A stretch of 64,000 nt of DNA from Marivita sp. (GTDB lineage: Bacteria; Pseudomonadota; Alphaproteobacteria; Rhodobacterales; Rhodobacteraceae), in contig NZ_JAIPUT010000002.1 in NCBI RefSeq assembly GCF_020055635.1, positions 124,001 through 188,000 of the forward strand, given 5' to 3'. The translations under genes and the position numbers were made by a program. Shown here piece after piece: positions 1 through 8,294 of the stretch (position 1 is the stretch's first letter; each line of letters begins with the position of its first letter). The notes beneath the pieces were generated by a model. It saw nothing but the letters and a program-made list of their open reading frames with translations, searched no databases and was not told the origin of the DNA.

Positions 1-420
1 TGGCGGCGTCCGCTGATCGAGGCGGCGTCGCGGCTCAGGATCCTGGGATGGGCATCGATCCTGCTCATCGCCACCGCGAGCGCCGCGATGGTCACGCTGG
101 CCGCCAATGCCGCGCTGGCCGCGAATGCGCAGGTGATCGCGGTGCTGCGGCTGGTCGGGGCCAAGGACACCTATATCGCCCGCGCCTTTGTCCGGCGTTT
201 CGCGCTGCGGTCGCTGACCGGCGCGGCGTTCGGCACCCTTGTCGGGATCGTCGCGCTTGTCCTGATCCCGTCGCGCGGCGACAGCGCCGGGTTCCTGACC
301 GATCTGAGCATCCAGGGCTGGGGCTGGGTCTGGGTGATCCTCATCCCGCCCCTGTCCGGTCTTGTCGCATTCATCGCCACCCGTTTCGCGGCGCGGCGGG
401 TTCTCGAGGAGTTGGCCTGA
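1..420 (+). CDS. ftsX: Cell division ABC transporter permease FtsX, C-terminal part (5' end cut by the window)
   Basis: The frame is open from the first base and ends with TGA at 418-420; the N-terminus lies outside the window. The visible 139 residues match the C-terminal half of FtsX/MacB-type permeases: a membrane segment, the conserved stretch VIAVLRLVGAKDTYIARAF, then two more hydrophobic segments and a short basic tail. With FtsE, FtsX couples ATP hydrolysis to activation of septal peptidoglycan hydrolases at the inner membrane. The stop overlaps the next start by one base (TGATG), so plsC is probably translationally coupled. ftsE would be expected just upstream. Confidence 0.85.
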   Translation, partial: WRRPLIEAASRLRILGWASILLIATASAAMVTLAANAALAANAQVIAVLRLVGAKDTYIARAFVRRFALRSLTGAAFGTLVGIVALVLIPSRGDSAGFLTDLSIQGWGWVWVILIPPLSGLVAFIATRFAARRVLEELA

Positions 421-1154
421 TGGCATATGCAATCCAGTGGCTGCGCTCGCTGATCTTCATCGTCGCGGTCTACCTGTCGATCGCGGTCGTCGGGCTGGCC
501 CTGTTTCCCTGGGCGCTGGTGTCGCGCAGGGGCGCGCGGGCCGGGTGCCAGAGCGTGTGCCATTTCGTGCGCTGGGCGGCGCCGTGGATGATCGGCCTCA
601 AGACCGAGATCCGGGGCACGGCGCCGGATTACGAATGTGTCGTCGCCGCCAAGCATCAGAGCTTCCTCGATGTCTTCCTGGTGTTCTCGGCGCTGCCCGC
701 GGGCAAGTTCATCATGAAACGCATCCTGATGTATTCGCCCGTGGTCGGCCAGTACGGGCTGCGCATCGGCTGTATCCCGGTGGACCGGGGCAAGCGCGGC
801 GCGGCGATCAAGCAGATGATCGAGGCGGTCCGGCGCGGCGAGGCCACACCCGGCCAGCTCATCATCTATCCGCAGGGCACCCGCATCGCGCCGGGCGTCA
901 AGGCGCCTTACAAGATCGGCACGGCGGTGCTTTACGAACAGCTGGGCCAGCCCTGCGTGCCGGTGGCCACCAATGTCGGCCTGTTCTGGCCCAAGCGCGG
1001 CATCTACCGCAAGCAGGGCACGGCGGTGGTGGAGTTTCTTGAACCGATCGCGCCCGGGCTGCCGCGCAACGAGTTCCTGCCGCTGCTCGAATCCCGGATC
1101 GAATCCGCATCCAATCGCCTGAACGAGGAGGCCGGCTTTCATGCGCCGCATTGA
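420..1154 (+). CDS. plsC: 1-acyl-sn-glycerol-3-phosphate acyltransferase (PlsC family)
   Basis: The 244-residue product starts with a hydrophobic anchor (about residues 8-32). It carries the two PlsC signatures: the HX4D block as HQSFLD near residue 79 and the phosphate-binding block YPQGTR near residue 148. The family transfers an acyl group to lysophosphatidic acid to make phosphatidic acid at the inner membrane. The ATG is taken from the TGATG junction with ftsX; longer in-frame starts lie inside ftsX and add non-homologous sequence. The 3' end overlaps the next gene by 14 bases, suggesting one ftsX-plsC-PPOX transcript. Confidence 0.85.
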   Translation: MAYAIQWLRSLIFIVAVYLSIAVVGLALFPWALVSRRGARAGCQSVCHFVRWAAPWMIGLKTEIRGTAPDYECVVAAKHQSFLDVFLVFSALPAGKFIMKRILMYSPVVGQYGLRIGCIPVDRGKRGAAIKQMIEAVRRGEATPGQLIIYPQGTRIAPGVKAPYKIGTAVLYEQLGQPCVPVATNVGLFWPKRGIYRKQGTAVVEFLEPIAPGLPRNEFLPLLESRIESASNRLNEEAGFHAPH

Positions 1155-1746
1155 AACGATTGACGATCTCGAAGCGCTCTATGGCGAGCCAGTGCCCGCG
1201 TCACTCAGCAAGGTGGCCGATCACCTGACGTCCAGCTATCGCCGCTGGATCGAGGCGGCGCGGTTCTGCGTGATCTCGACGGCGGGGCCGAACGGCACAC
1301 ATGGCACGCCGCGCGGCGACATCGACCCGGTGGTCCGCGTGGCCGATCCGCGCACGATCCTGCTGCCGGACTGGCAGGGCAACAATCGTCTCGACGGGCT
1401 GCGCGACCTGATCGACGATCCGCGCATCGCCTTCCTGTTCATGATTCCCGGCTCAAAGACCACGGTGCGGGTGAATGGCCGGGCCTGGATCACCGACGAT
1501 GCAGATCTGCGGGCGACGTTCCGGAAAAAGTCCATGCTGCCCGCGACCGTGGTCGTGACCGAGGTGGCCGAGGTCTATACCCAATGCGCCAAGGCGCTGA
1601 TGCGGTCGGGGCTGTGGGATGGCGATCCGGCGCCCGAAGGTCTGCCCACCGTGGGCGAGATCCTGGCCGACATGACGGATGGTGCGCTGGGGGGACCGGA
1701 ATATGACACGGGCTACGAGGCGCGGGCGATCCCGAAACTCTGGTAG
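1141..1746 (+). CDS. Pyridoxamine 5'-phosphate oxidase-like FMN flavoprotein (MSMEG_1061-type)
   Basis: The 201-residue protein has the PPOX split-barrel pattern: a FCVISTAGPNGTHGTPRGD strand-turn near residue 42, the FMN-phosphate-binding region around residues 75-85 (LPDWQGNNRLDGLRDL) and a central TTVRVNGRAWI strand. The family contains small FMN- or F420-dependent reductases of mostly unknown substrate; it is not the vitamin B6 enzyme PdxH. It overlaps plsC by 14 bases and is the last gene of the run. A short hairpin (ggttt-cgg-aaacc, 1761-1773) follows the stop but has no T-tract. Confidence 0.75.
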   Translation: MRRIETIDDLEALYGEPVPASLSKVADHLTSSYRRWIEAARFCVISTAGPNGTHGTPRGDIDPVVRVADPRTILLPDWQGNNRLDGLRDLIDDPRIAFLFMIPGSKTTVRVNGRAWITDDADLRATFRKKSMLPATVVVTEVAEVYTQCAKALMRSGLWDGDPAPEGLPTVGEILADMTDGALGGPEYDTGYEARAIPKLW

Positions 1747-1760
1747 ACCTGCGGACGGTC

Positions 1761-2059
1761 GGTTTCGGAAACCTTAACCGCTGGTGCGCAGGGTGCCTTC
1801 ACGTTGCGCAACGAGCGGAGAGGGTCACTCCCACACCGCGACCCATGACGTTTCTCTTTCCAAGGTGGTTCGCCACCGACCCTGAGAAACCGGTTTCACA
1901 AGGCCCCGCAGGGGGTACAGGTCCGGGGGACACCACCCCGCATACGGGAAGAGATGTCAGCCCAAGGGGCGGCGCCGCTTCGATCACCGACCAGACAGGA
2001 TGCCCGGACCGGGCTTCCCGCACCGCCGGACACCGTCCGGTGGGCACACGGACGTGCGG
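1761..2059. ncRNA. Candidate structured non-coding RNA between convergent genes (family unknown)
   Basis: No convincing protein lies in the 408 bp between the converging genes ending at 1746 and 2155. The stretch holds many stems: 1778-1782/1814-1818 enclosing 1786-1790/1805-1809; 1822-1826/1840-1844; 1850-1855/1885-1890 enclosing ggtgg-TTCG-ccacc (1864-1877); 1904-1907/1911-1914; 1924-1928/1936-1940; 2002-2006/2010-2014; and 2018-2023/2054-2059 enclosing ccggac/gtccgg (2026-2031/2035-2040). I looked for hallmarks of RNase P RNA, tmRNA, SRP RNA and cobalamin riboswitches and found none. High GC alone makes some stems likely. The transcribed strand is unknown; the UUCG loop would read on the plus strand. 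Confidence 0.3.
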
Positions 2060-2154
2060 TCTCTTGCATGAATTGCCAGAGGCGCAGGCCGGACAAACAT
2101 GCCCGACCCACGAGTCCCGCCGCGCACCTCCCCGATTGCGGCGGGCAGCGACCT

Positions 2155-3324
2155 TCAGATCGCGATCACGTCCAGCGGCGGGAAACCGTTGAACCCGACC
2201 GACGCATAGGTCGAGGTATAGGCCCCGCAGTTGCGGATCACGATACGGTCGCCCGATTGCAGGCCCAGCGGCAATTGCACCGGCTGCTTTTCATACAGCA
2301 CATCCGCGCTATCGCAGGACGGCCCGGCGAGGATGCACGCGCCGGTCGGCTCGTGATCGCGGTCGGTGAGGAACTGGTAGCGGATCGCCTCGTCCATGGT
2401 TTCCGCGAGACCCGAGAACTTGCCGATATCCAGGTACACCCAGCGGTGCAGGTCGCTGTCCGACTTGCGCGACACAAGCAGCACTTCGGCGGCGATGGCA
2501 CCGCACTCGGCCACCAGACCGCGGCCCGGCTCTGCCATGATCTCGGGGATGTCGCCGAACCGGTCGTGGATCTGGCGCATGACCGCACCCGCGTAGTTCT
2601 GCGGCGCGTCCAGTTCCTGACCGTAGAAGGCCGGGAAACCACCCCCGATGTTGAGCAGCGTCAGGTCGAACCCTTGCGCCTTCAACCCGTGCCACACCTC
2701 GGCCACCTGGTCGAGCGTCTCACCCCACATGCCGGCTTCGCGGGTCTGCGATCCGACATGGAAGGACAGGCCAACCGGCTTCAGGCCAAGTTCGATCGCC
2801 AGTTCGAAGAGCGCGGGCGTCTTTTCCAGAGCGCAGCCGAACTTGCGCGACAGCGGCCAGTCGGCCTGAAGCGATCCGACGATCAGGCGGATATAGACCT
2901 GCGCGCCCGGTGCGTGCCGGGCCAGCTTGTGCAGCTCTTCCTCGGAATCGGCGGCGAAATGGGTGATGCCCTTGTCATGCGCCCAGGCAATGTCCGAGGC
3001 CCGCTTGATGGTGTTGCCGAAGGAAATGCGCGACACGTCTGCACCGGCGGCCAGGCACATCTCGATCTCGACCCGCGAGGCGGCATCGAAATTGCTGCCC
3101 ATCGCGACCAGCGTTTGAAGGATTTCCGCCGCCGGGTTCGCCTTGACGGCATAGTGGATGCGGGCACGACCCAGCCCCTGGGCCAGGGCCGCGTATTGAC
3201 GCGCCACGGCCTGCGTGTCGATGACAAGCGTCGGACGCTCGAAACGGGTGTTGAGGATATATGCCTCTGCACGGGATACAGATGCGTCTTCGCGGGCGGC
3301 AAGCCCGGTCACGTATGCGTTCAT
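2155..3324 (-). CDS. Ornithine decarboxylase, PLP-dependent fold III
   Basis: The 389-residue protein is a full-length alanine-racemase-fold (type III) decarboxylase. The PLP lysine is K61 in HYAVKANP. Further marks are the SFHVGSQ block, the glycine-rich phosphate-binding motif GGGFP, the AEPGR motif and the active-site cysteine in GPSCDSADVLYE. The family decarboxylates ornithine to putrescine in the cytoplasm; some members prefer lysine or diaminopimelate, and this cannot be decided here. It stands alone on the minus strand, converging on the PPOX gene, with an upstream region of about 200 bp. Confidence 0.85.
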   Translation of the reverse strand: MNAYVTGLAAREDASVSRAEAYILNTRFERPTLVIDTQAVARQYAALAQGLGRARIHYAVKANPAAEILQTLVAMGSNFDAASRVEIEMCLAAGADVSRISFGNTIKRASDIAWAHDKGITHFAADSEEELHKLARHAPGAQVYIRLIVGSLQADWPLSRKFGCALEKTPALFELAIELGLKPVGLSFHVGSQTREAGMWGETLDQVAEVWHGLKAQGFDLTLLNIGGGFPAFYGQELDAPQNYAGAVMRQIHDRFGDIPEIMAEPGRGLVAECGAIAAEVLLVSRKSDSDLHRWVYLDIGKFSGLAETMDEAIRYQFLTDRDHEPTGACILAGPSCDSADVLYEKQPVQLPLGLQSGDRIVIRNCGAYTSTYASVGFNGFPPLDVIAI

Positions 3325-3530
3325 TGGTCATCTCCAATAGACCCGGCCATTCCGGTTTCCCGGCACAGACCGCTCAGTTCTTTCAGAGACGTTACCGTCG
3401 CTACGTAACCGCGTGGGTGCATCGCTTGCGCTGAGCTTGCCCACCTCGACAGAGGCGCGTGCGTTGGCGTCACTAATCGCGCATATGGAGTCGAAAGTGA
3501 GTCGGTGCAATAGATAATCTTGCGCGCGTT

Positions 3531-3737
3531 TCAATTTTTTCCGGAACGATCGGTTTCCTGCTTCAGACAGACCGTCGGGCTTTTCTCCGACGCCATTTCG
3601 GCCCCGCAGAACGCACAACGCCACGCCCCCGGCGCCACGCGCCGCCAGCGGCATTCGCGGGTGAGCGTCGTCGTCTTGTGCTGCCAGTAGAGATAGGCCA
3701 GCACGCCGATCAGGAGGAGGATGAGGAAGATGGGCAT
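3531..3737 (-). CDS. Small membrane-anchored protein with a CXXC pair
   Basis: The 68-residue product begins MPIFLILLLIGVLAYLYW, one N-terminal membrane helix, followed by a basic stretch and a C-x9-C-x2-C-type pattern (ECRWRR...RCAFCGAE) that could bind zinc. An in-frame start 36 bases upstream (3773) would put polar residues before the helix, so the inner ATG is preferred. No function is recognised. It sits between the ornithine decarboxylase promoter region and the sdh terminator, in the same direction as both. Confidence 0.5.
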   Translation of the reverse strand: MPIFLILLLIGVLAYLYWQHKTTTLTRECRWRRVAPGAWRCAFCGAEMASEKSPTVCLKQETDRSGKN

Positions 3738-3794
3738 GGCAGGGATGTAATGTTCAAGATTGGCATTTCGCAACCGCCCGGGCGGAAACCCGAA

Positions 3795-3823
3795 TGAAAA
3801 AGGCGCGCATCTCTGCGCGCCTT
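3795..3823 (-). terminator. Rho-independent terminator of the sdh operon
   Basis: A perfect 9-bp stem (3800-3808 with 3815-3823, aaggcgcgc/gcgcgcctt) has a 6-base loop. On the minus strand it is followed by a T-tract (AAAA at 3797-3800 on the plus strand). It lies 60 bp past the sdhB stop. Confidence 0.8.
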
Positions 3824-3882
3824 GTCGATGATCGGCGTCTTGCCGGGCGACAAATTCCTTGGCACCCGGGACGCTCTTCGGC

Positions 3883-4662
3883 CTACACGTGCCGTTCGAC
3901 CATCATCTTCTTGATCTCGGCAATCGCCTTGGCCGGGTTCAGGCCCTTGGGGCAGGTCTTGGCGCAGTTCATGATCGTGTGGCAGCGATAAAGCTTGAAC
4001 GGATCTTCCAGATCATCCAGCCGCTGGCCGGTGGCCTCGTCGCGGCTGTCGATGATCCAGCGATAGGCATGCAAGAGCGCGGCCGGTCCCAGGAACCGGT
4101 CGCCGTTCCACCAGTAGGACGGGCAGGCGGCCGAGCAGGATGCGCACATCACGCATTCGTACAGACCGTCCAGTTTCTTGCGGTCCTCGATGGATTGTTT
4201 CCATTCCTTCGCCGGACGGTTCGTCTTGGTTTCCAGCCACGGCATGATCGACGCGTGCTGGGCGTAGAAATGCGTCAGGTCCGGGATCAGGTCCTTGACC
4301 ACCGGCATGTGCGGCAGCGGGTAGATCTTCACGTCGCCCTGGATCTCGTCCAGACCGTAGATGCAGGCCAGCGTGTTGATGCCGTCGACATTCATCGCGC
4401 AGGACCCGCAGATGCCTTCGCGGCAGGACCGGCGGAAGGTCAGGGTCGGGTCGATCTCGTTCTTGATCTTGATGAGCGCGTCCAGAACCATCGGGCCGCA
4501 TTTGTCCATGTCGACGAAATACGTGTCCACCCGCGGGTTTTCGCCATCATCCGGGCTCCAGCGATAGATGCTGAATTTCCGGACATTGGTGGCGCCCTCG
4601 GGCTTGGGCCAGGTCTTGCCCGTGCGGATGGTCGAATTCTTGGGGAGCGTCAGTTGAACCAT
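3883..4662 (-). CDS. sdhB: Succinate dehydrogenase iron-sulfur subunit
   Basis: The 259-residue SdhB carries the electrons from FADH2 in SdhA to ubiquinone. It has the plant-type [2Fe-2S] cysteines (CREGICGSC plus a distal LAC) in the N-terminal half. The [4Fe-4S]/[3Fe-4S] cysteines are in [12 protein letters not shown] and [17 protein letters not shown] in the C-terminal half. Length and motifs are normal. It is the last gene of sdhCDA-lipoprotein-sdhB and is followed by a clear terminator. The gap to the preceding lipoprotein gene is only 10 bases. Confidence 0.97.
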   Translation of the reverse strand: MVQLTLPKNSTIRTGKTWPKPEGATNVRKFSIYRWSPDDGENPRVDTYFVDMDKCGPMVLDALIKIKNEIDPTLTFRRSCREGICGSCAMNVDGINTLACIYGLDEIQGDVKIYPLPHMPVVKDLIPDLTHFYAQHASIMPWLETKTNRPAKEWKQSIEDRKKLDGLYECVMCASCSAACPSYWWNGDRFLGPAALLHAYRWIIDSRDEATGQRLDDLEDPFKLYRCHTIMNCAKTCPKGLNPAKAIAEIKKMMVERHV

Positions 4663-4672
4663 GTCTCTCTCC

Positions 4673-4981
4673 TTAGCGAAGCAATGCTGGCAGGCCCTCG
4701 GCCGCCAGGCAAGTCAGTGTCTCGGGTTGCGAGACGATGTCCGTCACGATCTGCACCGTGCTTTCGGTCGGGCCGGCCACGCTGTCGAGCGCGAGCGCGC
4801 GGATCTGCACGGCGCTCGCGGTGTCGATCACGCAGTTCAGCGCCGGTTCGAGCGGCACGCCGGGGAACCGTTCGACCAGCACCGGCGTGATCGCCGAGCG
4901 CGCGGCGTCGCGGGCGATCTGGTCCTGTTGCTGGACCGTACACCCCGCGATGACCAGGCACGCTGCAAGCGCCAGGCGCAT
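4673..4981 (-). CDS. Small lipoprotein encoded inside the sdh operon
   Basis: The 102-residue product starts [14 protein letters not shown], a lipoprotein signal peptide with the lipobox VIAGC and C15 as the predicted acylated residue. The mature part has two more cysteines (NCVI and LTCLA) that could form a disulfide in the periplasm. Its ATG overlaps the sdhA stop by one base (TGATG on the minus strand) and it ends 10 bases before sdhB, so it is co-translated with the complex II genes. I recognise no named family. Context suggests a role in complex II assembly or stability, but that is inference. Confidence 0.75.
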   Translation of the reverse strand: MRLALAACLVIAGCTVQQQDQIARDAARSAITPVLVERFPGVPLEPALNCVIDTASAVQIRALALDSVAGPTESTVQIVTDIVSQPETLTCLAAEGLPALLR

Positions 4982-6786
4982 CAGAACGTCCGTTCCTTCG
5001 GCTTGATCTTCTCGACCGATATGCCGCCCTGGTCTTCCGTCGTCAGCGGATCCGTCACCACCGGGCGGTAGGTCAGATCGGTCTTGTTTCCGTCGACCCG
5101 CGCGATGGTGTGGACGCGCCACTTGTCGTCGTCGCGGGTGGTGAAATCCTCGTGTGCGTGGGCGCCACGGCTTTCCTTGCGCGCCTCGGCCCCGGCGATG
5201 GTCGCCAGCGCGTTGGGCATCAGGTTGGTCAGCTCGAGCGTTTCCATCAGGTCGCTGTTCCAGACCAGGCTGCGGTCGGTGACCGACAGGTCATCCATCT
5301 TGCCCGCAATCGCGATCATCTTGTCCAGACCTTCCTTCATCGTCTTGGAGGTGCGGAACACGGCGGCGTCGGCCTGCATCGTCTTCTGCATCTCGAGCCG
5401 CAGTTCGGCGGTCGGGATGGTGCCCTTGGCGTTGCGCAGCCCGTCGAAGCGGTCGAATGCCTTGTCCACCGACGCCGTGTTGGTTTCCGGCACCGCGCTT
5501 TCGGGATCGACAACCTTGCCCGCGCGGATCGCGGCGGCACGGCCGAAGACCACGAGGTCGATGAGCGAGTTCGACCCCAGACGGTTCGCGCCATGCACCG
5601 ACGCACAGCCGGCTTCGCCCACGGCCATCAGGCCGGGAACAACCGCGTTCGGGTCTTTGTCCGTCGGGTTCAGCACCTCGCCCCAATAGTTCGTCGGGAT
5701 ACCACCCATGTTGTAATGCACGGTCGGCAGAACCGGGATCGGTTCCTTGGTGACATCGACACCGGCGAAAATCTTGGCGCTTTCCGAAATGCCCGGCAGG
5801 CGTTCGGCCAAGGCTTCTTTCGGCAGGTGCGACAGGTTCAGGTGGATGTGATCCCCTTCGTCGCCCACTCCACGGCCTTCGCGGATCTCCATGGTCATCG
5901 ACCGGGACACGTAATCGCGGGGGGCCAGATCCTTGTAGTTGGGCGCATAGCGCTCCATGAAGCGTTCGCCTTCGGAGTTGGTGAGATATCCACCTTCGCC
6001 ACGCGCGCCTTCGGTGATCAGGCAGCCCGAGCCGTAGATGCCGGTCGGGTGGAACTGCACGAACTCCATATCCTGAAGCGGCAGACCCGCGCGGGCCACC
6101 ATGCCGCCGCCGTCGCCGGTGCAGGTATGCGCACTGGTCGCGCTGAAATAGGCGCGGCCATAGCCACCCGTGGCCAGCACCACCATCTTGGCGTTGAAGA
6201 CATGCATCGTGCCATCGTCGAGCTTCCAGCAGATGACCCCGGTGCAGGCGCCATCGTCGGACATGATCAGATCGATGGCGAAATATTCGATGTAGAACTC
6301 GGCATTGTTCTTGAGCGACTGACCATAAAGCGTGTGCAGGATCGCGTGGCCGGTGCGGTCGGCGGCGGCACAGGTGCGCTGCACGGGCGGGCCTTCACCG
6401 AATTCGGTGGTGTGGCCGCCGAACGGACGCTGGTAGATCTTGCCTTCCTCGGTGCGCGAGAACGGCACGCCGTAATGCTCAAGCTCGTACACCGCCTTGG
6501 GCGCTTCGCGGGCGAGGTATTCCATCGCGTCCGTGTCGCCCAGCCAGTCCGAGCCCTTGACGGTGTCGTACATGTGCCACTGCCAATGGTCGGGGCCCAT
6601 GTTCGACAGCGACGCCGCGATGCCGCCCTGTGCGGCCACGGTGTGCGACCGGGTCGGGAACACCTTGGTCACGCAGGCCGTGCGCAAGCCCTGTTCGGCC
6701 ATGCCAAGCGTGGCGCGCAACCCTGCGCCACCCGCGCCGACGACCACGACGTCATATTCATGCGTCTCGTATTCGTATGCAGCCAT
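4981..6786 (-). CDS. sdhA: Succinate dehydrogenase flavoprotein subunit
   Basis: The 601-residue catalytic subunit oxidises succinate to fumarate on the cytoplasmic face of the inner membrane. It has the N-terminal dinucleotide fold ([13 protein letters not shown]), the covalent-FAD histidine H48 in [10 protein letters not shown], the substrate-binding motif HPTGIYGSG and the capping-domain arginine region near [10 protein letters not shown]. The C-terminal motif [10 protein letters not shown] is also typical. Length is normal. It is preceded by sdhD with a 21-base gap and coupled to the lipoprotein gene downstream. Confidence 0.97.
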   Translation of the reverse strand: MAAYEYETHEYDVVVVGAGGAGLRATLGMAEQGLRTACVTKVFPTRSHTVAAQGGIAASLSNMGPDHWQWHMYDTVKGSDWLGDTDAMEYLAREAPKAVYELEHYGVPFSRTEEGKIYQRPFGGHTTEFGEGPPVQRTCAAADRTGHAILHTLYGQSLKNNAEFYIEYFAIDLIMSDDGACTGVICWKLDDGTMHVFNAKMVVLATGGYGRAYFSATSAHTCTGDGGGMVARAGLPLQDMEFVQFHPTGIYGSGCLITEGARGEGGYLTNSEGERFMERYAPNYKDLAPRDYVSRSMTMEIREGRGVGDEGDHIHLNLSHLPKEALAERLPGISESAKIFAGVDVTKEPIPVLPTVHYNMGGIPTNYWGEVLNPTDKDPNAVVPGLMAVGEAGCASVHGANRLGSNSLIDLVVFGRAAAIRAGKVVDPESAVPETNTASVDKAFDRFDGLRNAKGTIPTAELRLEMQKTMQADAAVFRTSKTMKEGLDKMIAIAGKMDDLSVTDRSLVWNSDLMETLELTNLMPNALATIAGAEARKESRGAHAHEDFTTRDDDKWRVHTIARVDGNKTDLTYRPVVTDPLTTEDQGGISVEKIKPKERTF

Positions 6787-6807
6787 AGTCTGTTTAGCTC
6801 CGATGTC

Positions 6808-7179
6808 TCAAAAGGCCATCTTGGCGATTGCAAACACGCCGACGGCGGCGGCGCCGTAGCTGATGCAGGTCATGCCAAGGATGAGGATTTTTTCCCAGAT
6901 ACCGTGGACGTAGTCTTCGACCATCACCTGGAAACCGTCATTGAAGTGTTTGAAGCCGACAATCAGGGTCAACACGGCGATGATCGCGGGGAAGGGGCGT
7001 GCGAAATAGGCCTGCACCTCTTCGAAGGATGACCCGAGGATGCCGCCGAAGGTGAAGACGAAGAACGGGATCAGGATCAGCAGCGCGACGGACGATTTCT
7101 TCATCGCCCAGAAATGCGCAGTTCCGGATTTTGCGGCGCCCGTGCCGATGGCGCGCTTGCGGTCAGTCAGATATGGCAT
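6808..7179 (-). CDS. sdhD: Succinate dehydrogenase membrane anchor subunit
   Basis: The 123-residue anchor protein has three hydrophobic segments (starting at about residues 27, 60 and 90) and the GFKHFNDGFQVMVEDYV region that contributes heme/quinone-side residues. With SdhC it holds complex II in the inner membrane. The ATG at 7179 is preferred over an in-frame GTG at 7188 because GGTGAGG (7188-7194) then sits 8 bases upstream as the ribosome site. That site overlaps the sdhC stop. Confidence 0.9.
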   Translation of the reverse strand: MPYLTDRKRAIGTGAAKSGTAHFWAMKKSSVALLILIPFFVFTFGGILGSSFEEVQAYFARPFPAIIAVLTLIVGFKHFNDGFQVMVEDYVHGIWEKILILGMTCISYGAAAVGVFAIAKMAF

Positions 7180-7189
7180 GTTGCGCACC

Positions 7190-7576
7190 TCACCAGAGAA
7201 CGACGACAGTAAAGACGGTCAGGACAGCGGAGCCGATGATCGCGATCCAGCCAAGCATCTCGGCCCTGTCGATCTCAAGCATCTTGGCGTTGTCCCAGAT
7301 CAGGTGCCGAACACCGGCCAGCGTGTGATACCACAGCGCCCAGAGCGACAGGAACATGACGATATCGCCGAACCAGCTTGTCACGAAGCCATCGGCGACA
7401 GCGAAATACTCCGGCCCGGTCGAGGCGGCCAGAAGCCACCAGACGATCATCAAGGCCGCCACGATCATGGCGTTTCCAGTGATCCGCGTGAGGATCGACG
7501 AGATCGAGGTCAGCTGGGGGCGATAAACTTGCAAATGGGGTGAAAGGGGCCGATTGCCCCGGTTGACGTCAGCCAT
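7190..7576 (-). CDS. sdhC: Succinate dehydrogenase cytochrome b556 subunit
   Basis: The 128-residue SdhC has the family signature near the N-terminus (RPLSPHLQVYRPQLTSI), three membrane helices and the heme-ligand histidine in LWYHTLAGVRHLIWD. It is the first gene of the sdh operon. The start has an upstream GGAAAGGAC ribosome site. The promoter region carries two TGTGATCACA palindromes 118-148 bp upstream of the ATG. Confidence 0.95.
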   Translation of the reverse strand: MADVNRGNRPLSPHLQVYRPQLTSISSILTRITGNAMIVAALMIVWWLLAASTGPEYFAVADGFVTSWFGDIVMFLSLWALWYHTLAGVRHLIWDNAKMLEIDRAEMLGWIAIIGSAVLTVFTVVVLW

Positions 7577-7693
7577 GGTCTGAGTCCTTTCCGCTTCCTG
7601 TCAGTCTTTTTATTGCTTTTGAAAGCTGTGTCACGCCGGTCGATCCCCCAAAGGCGCGGTTTTTTGGCGCAACACGGCAGAAAATCCGAAATT

Positions 7694-7724
7694 TGTGATC
7701 ACACGTGCAAAAACTGTGATCACA
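7694..7724 (-). promoter_or_regulatory. Paired TGTGATCACA operator upstream of sdhC
   Basis: Two perfect 10-bp palindromes lie at 7694-7703 and 7715-7724. Their starts are 21 bp apart, i.e. two helical turns, on the same DNA face. The same pair with the same 21-bp spacing occurs at 15471-15501 before sucC. Position well upstream of the start fits an activator. In Rhodobacter sphaeroides the GntR-family regulator AkgR is known to activate TCA-cycle genes; assigning these sites to an AkgR-like protein is inference. Confidence 0.65.
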
Positions 7725-7806
7725 TGCCCGCATTCTGGAGAAATCCGCGATTTCATAAATGTTTACTGTTATCGCTACCGCCCGCGAGCGTGACACAAGA
7801 GCTGCC

Positions 7807-8217
7807 TCAGATGCGGAGGATCCAGGCGAGAAAGCCCAGGGTCACTGCCACAAGAAGCGCCAGCGACAGCCGCCACGGTGTCCTGACGTTTGTGTTCTGC
7901 TCGACGCGGCGCGGGAAGATCAGGCTTGGAACGCCCACCACGAGCGTCGCCAGCAGGATGACGACATGCGGCCAGGCCGCGCCACTGGCGGCCGGTCCCC
8001 AGATCAGCGCCAGAAGGCAGATCCCGAGCGCTGCCAGACTGCTCGCCCAGACGCGATAGAGGACCTCGACCACCCGTTGCGTGCCGTTCGTCACCGCGCC
8101 GTCCTGCGTGATGATGGCCTTGTGATAGTCCAAGGGGGCCGCCGACATGCCGTATTTCAAGGCGACCAGAAACATGCCCAAAGCCGCGATGGAATAGAGG
8201 CCAAGGCTTATCATCAT
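7807..8217 (-). CDS. Four-helix integral membrane protein of unknown function
   Basis: The 136-residue protein has about four membrane segments (MMISLGLYSIAALGMFLVAL at the start; then around residues 55-72, 82-100 and 118-134) and a conserved-looking loop ALKYGMSAAPLDYHK. The start at 8217 is chosen because GAGGAG lies 8 bases upstream. It is the last gene of the mcl2-nnrU-DUF1737-mch run and lies just upstream of the sdhC regulatory region. No family is recognised and no enzyme motif is visible. Confidence 0.6.
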   Translation of the reverse strand: MMISLGLYSIAALGMFLVALKYGMSAAPLDYHKAIITQDGAVTNGTQRVVEVLYRVWASSLAALGICLLALIWGPAASGAAWPHVVILLATLVVGVPSLIFPRRVEQNTNVRTPWRLSLALLVAVTLGFLAWILRI

Positions 8218-8294
8218 GGTGCAGTCTCCTCTTCGATCGGGCCAGATTACAGACAACGATCTGCTTTCCAAACCCGAAAAAAGCGAGGGCGGGA

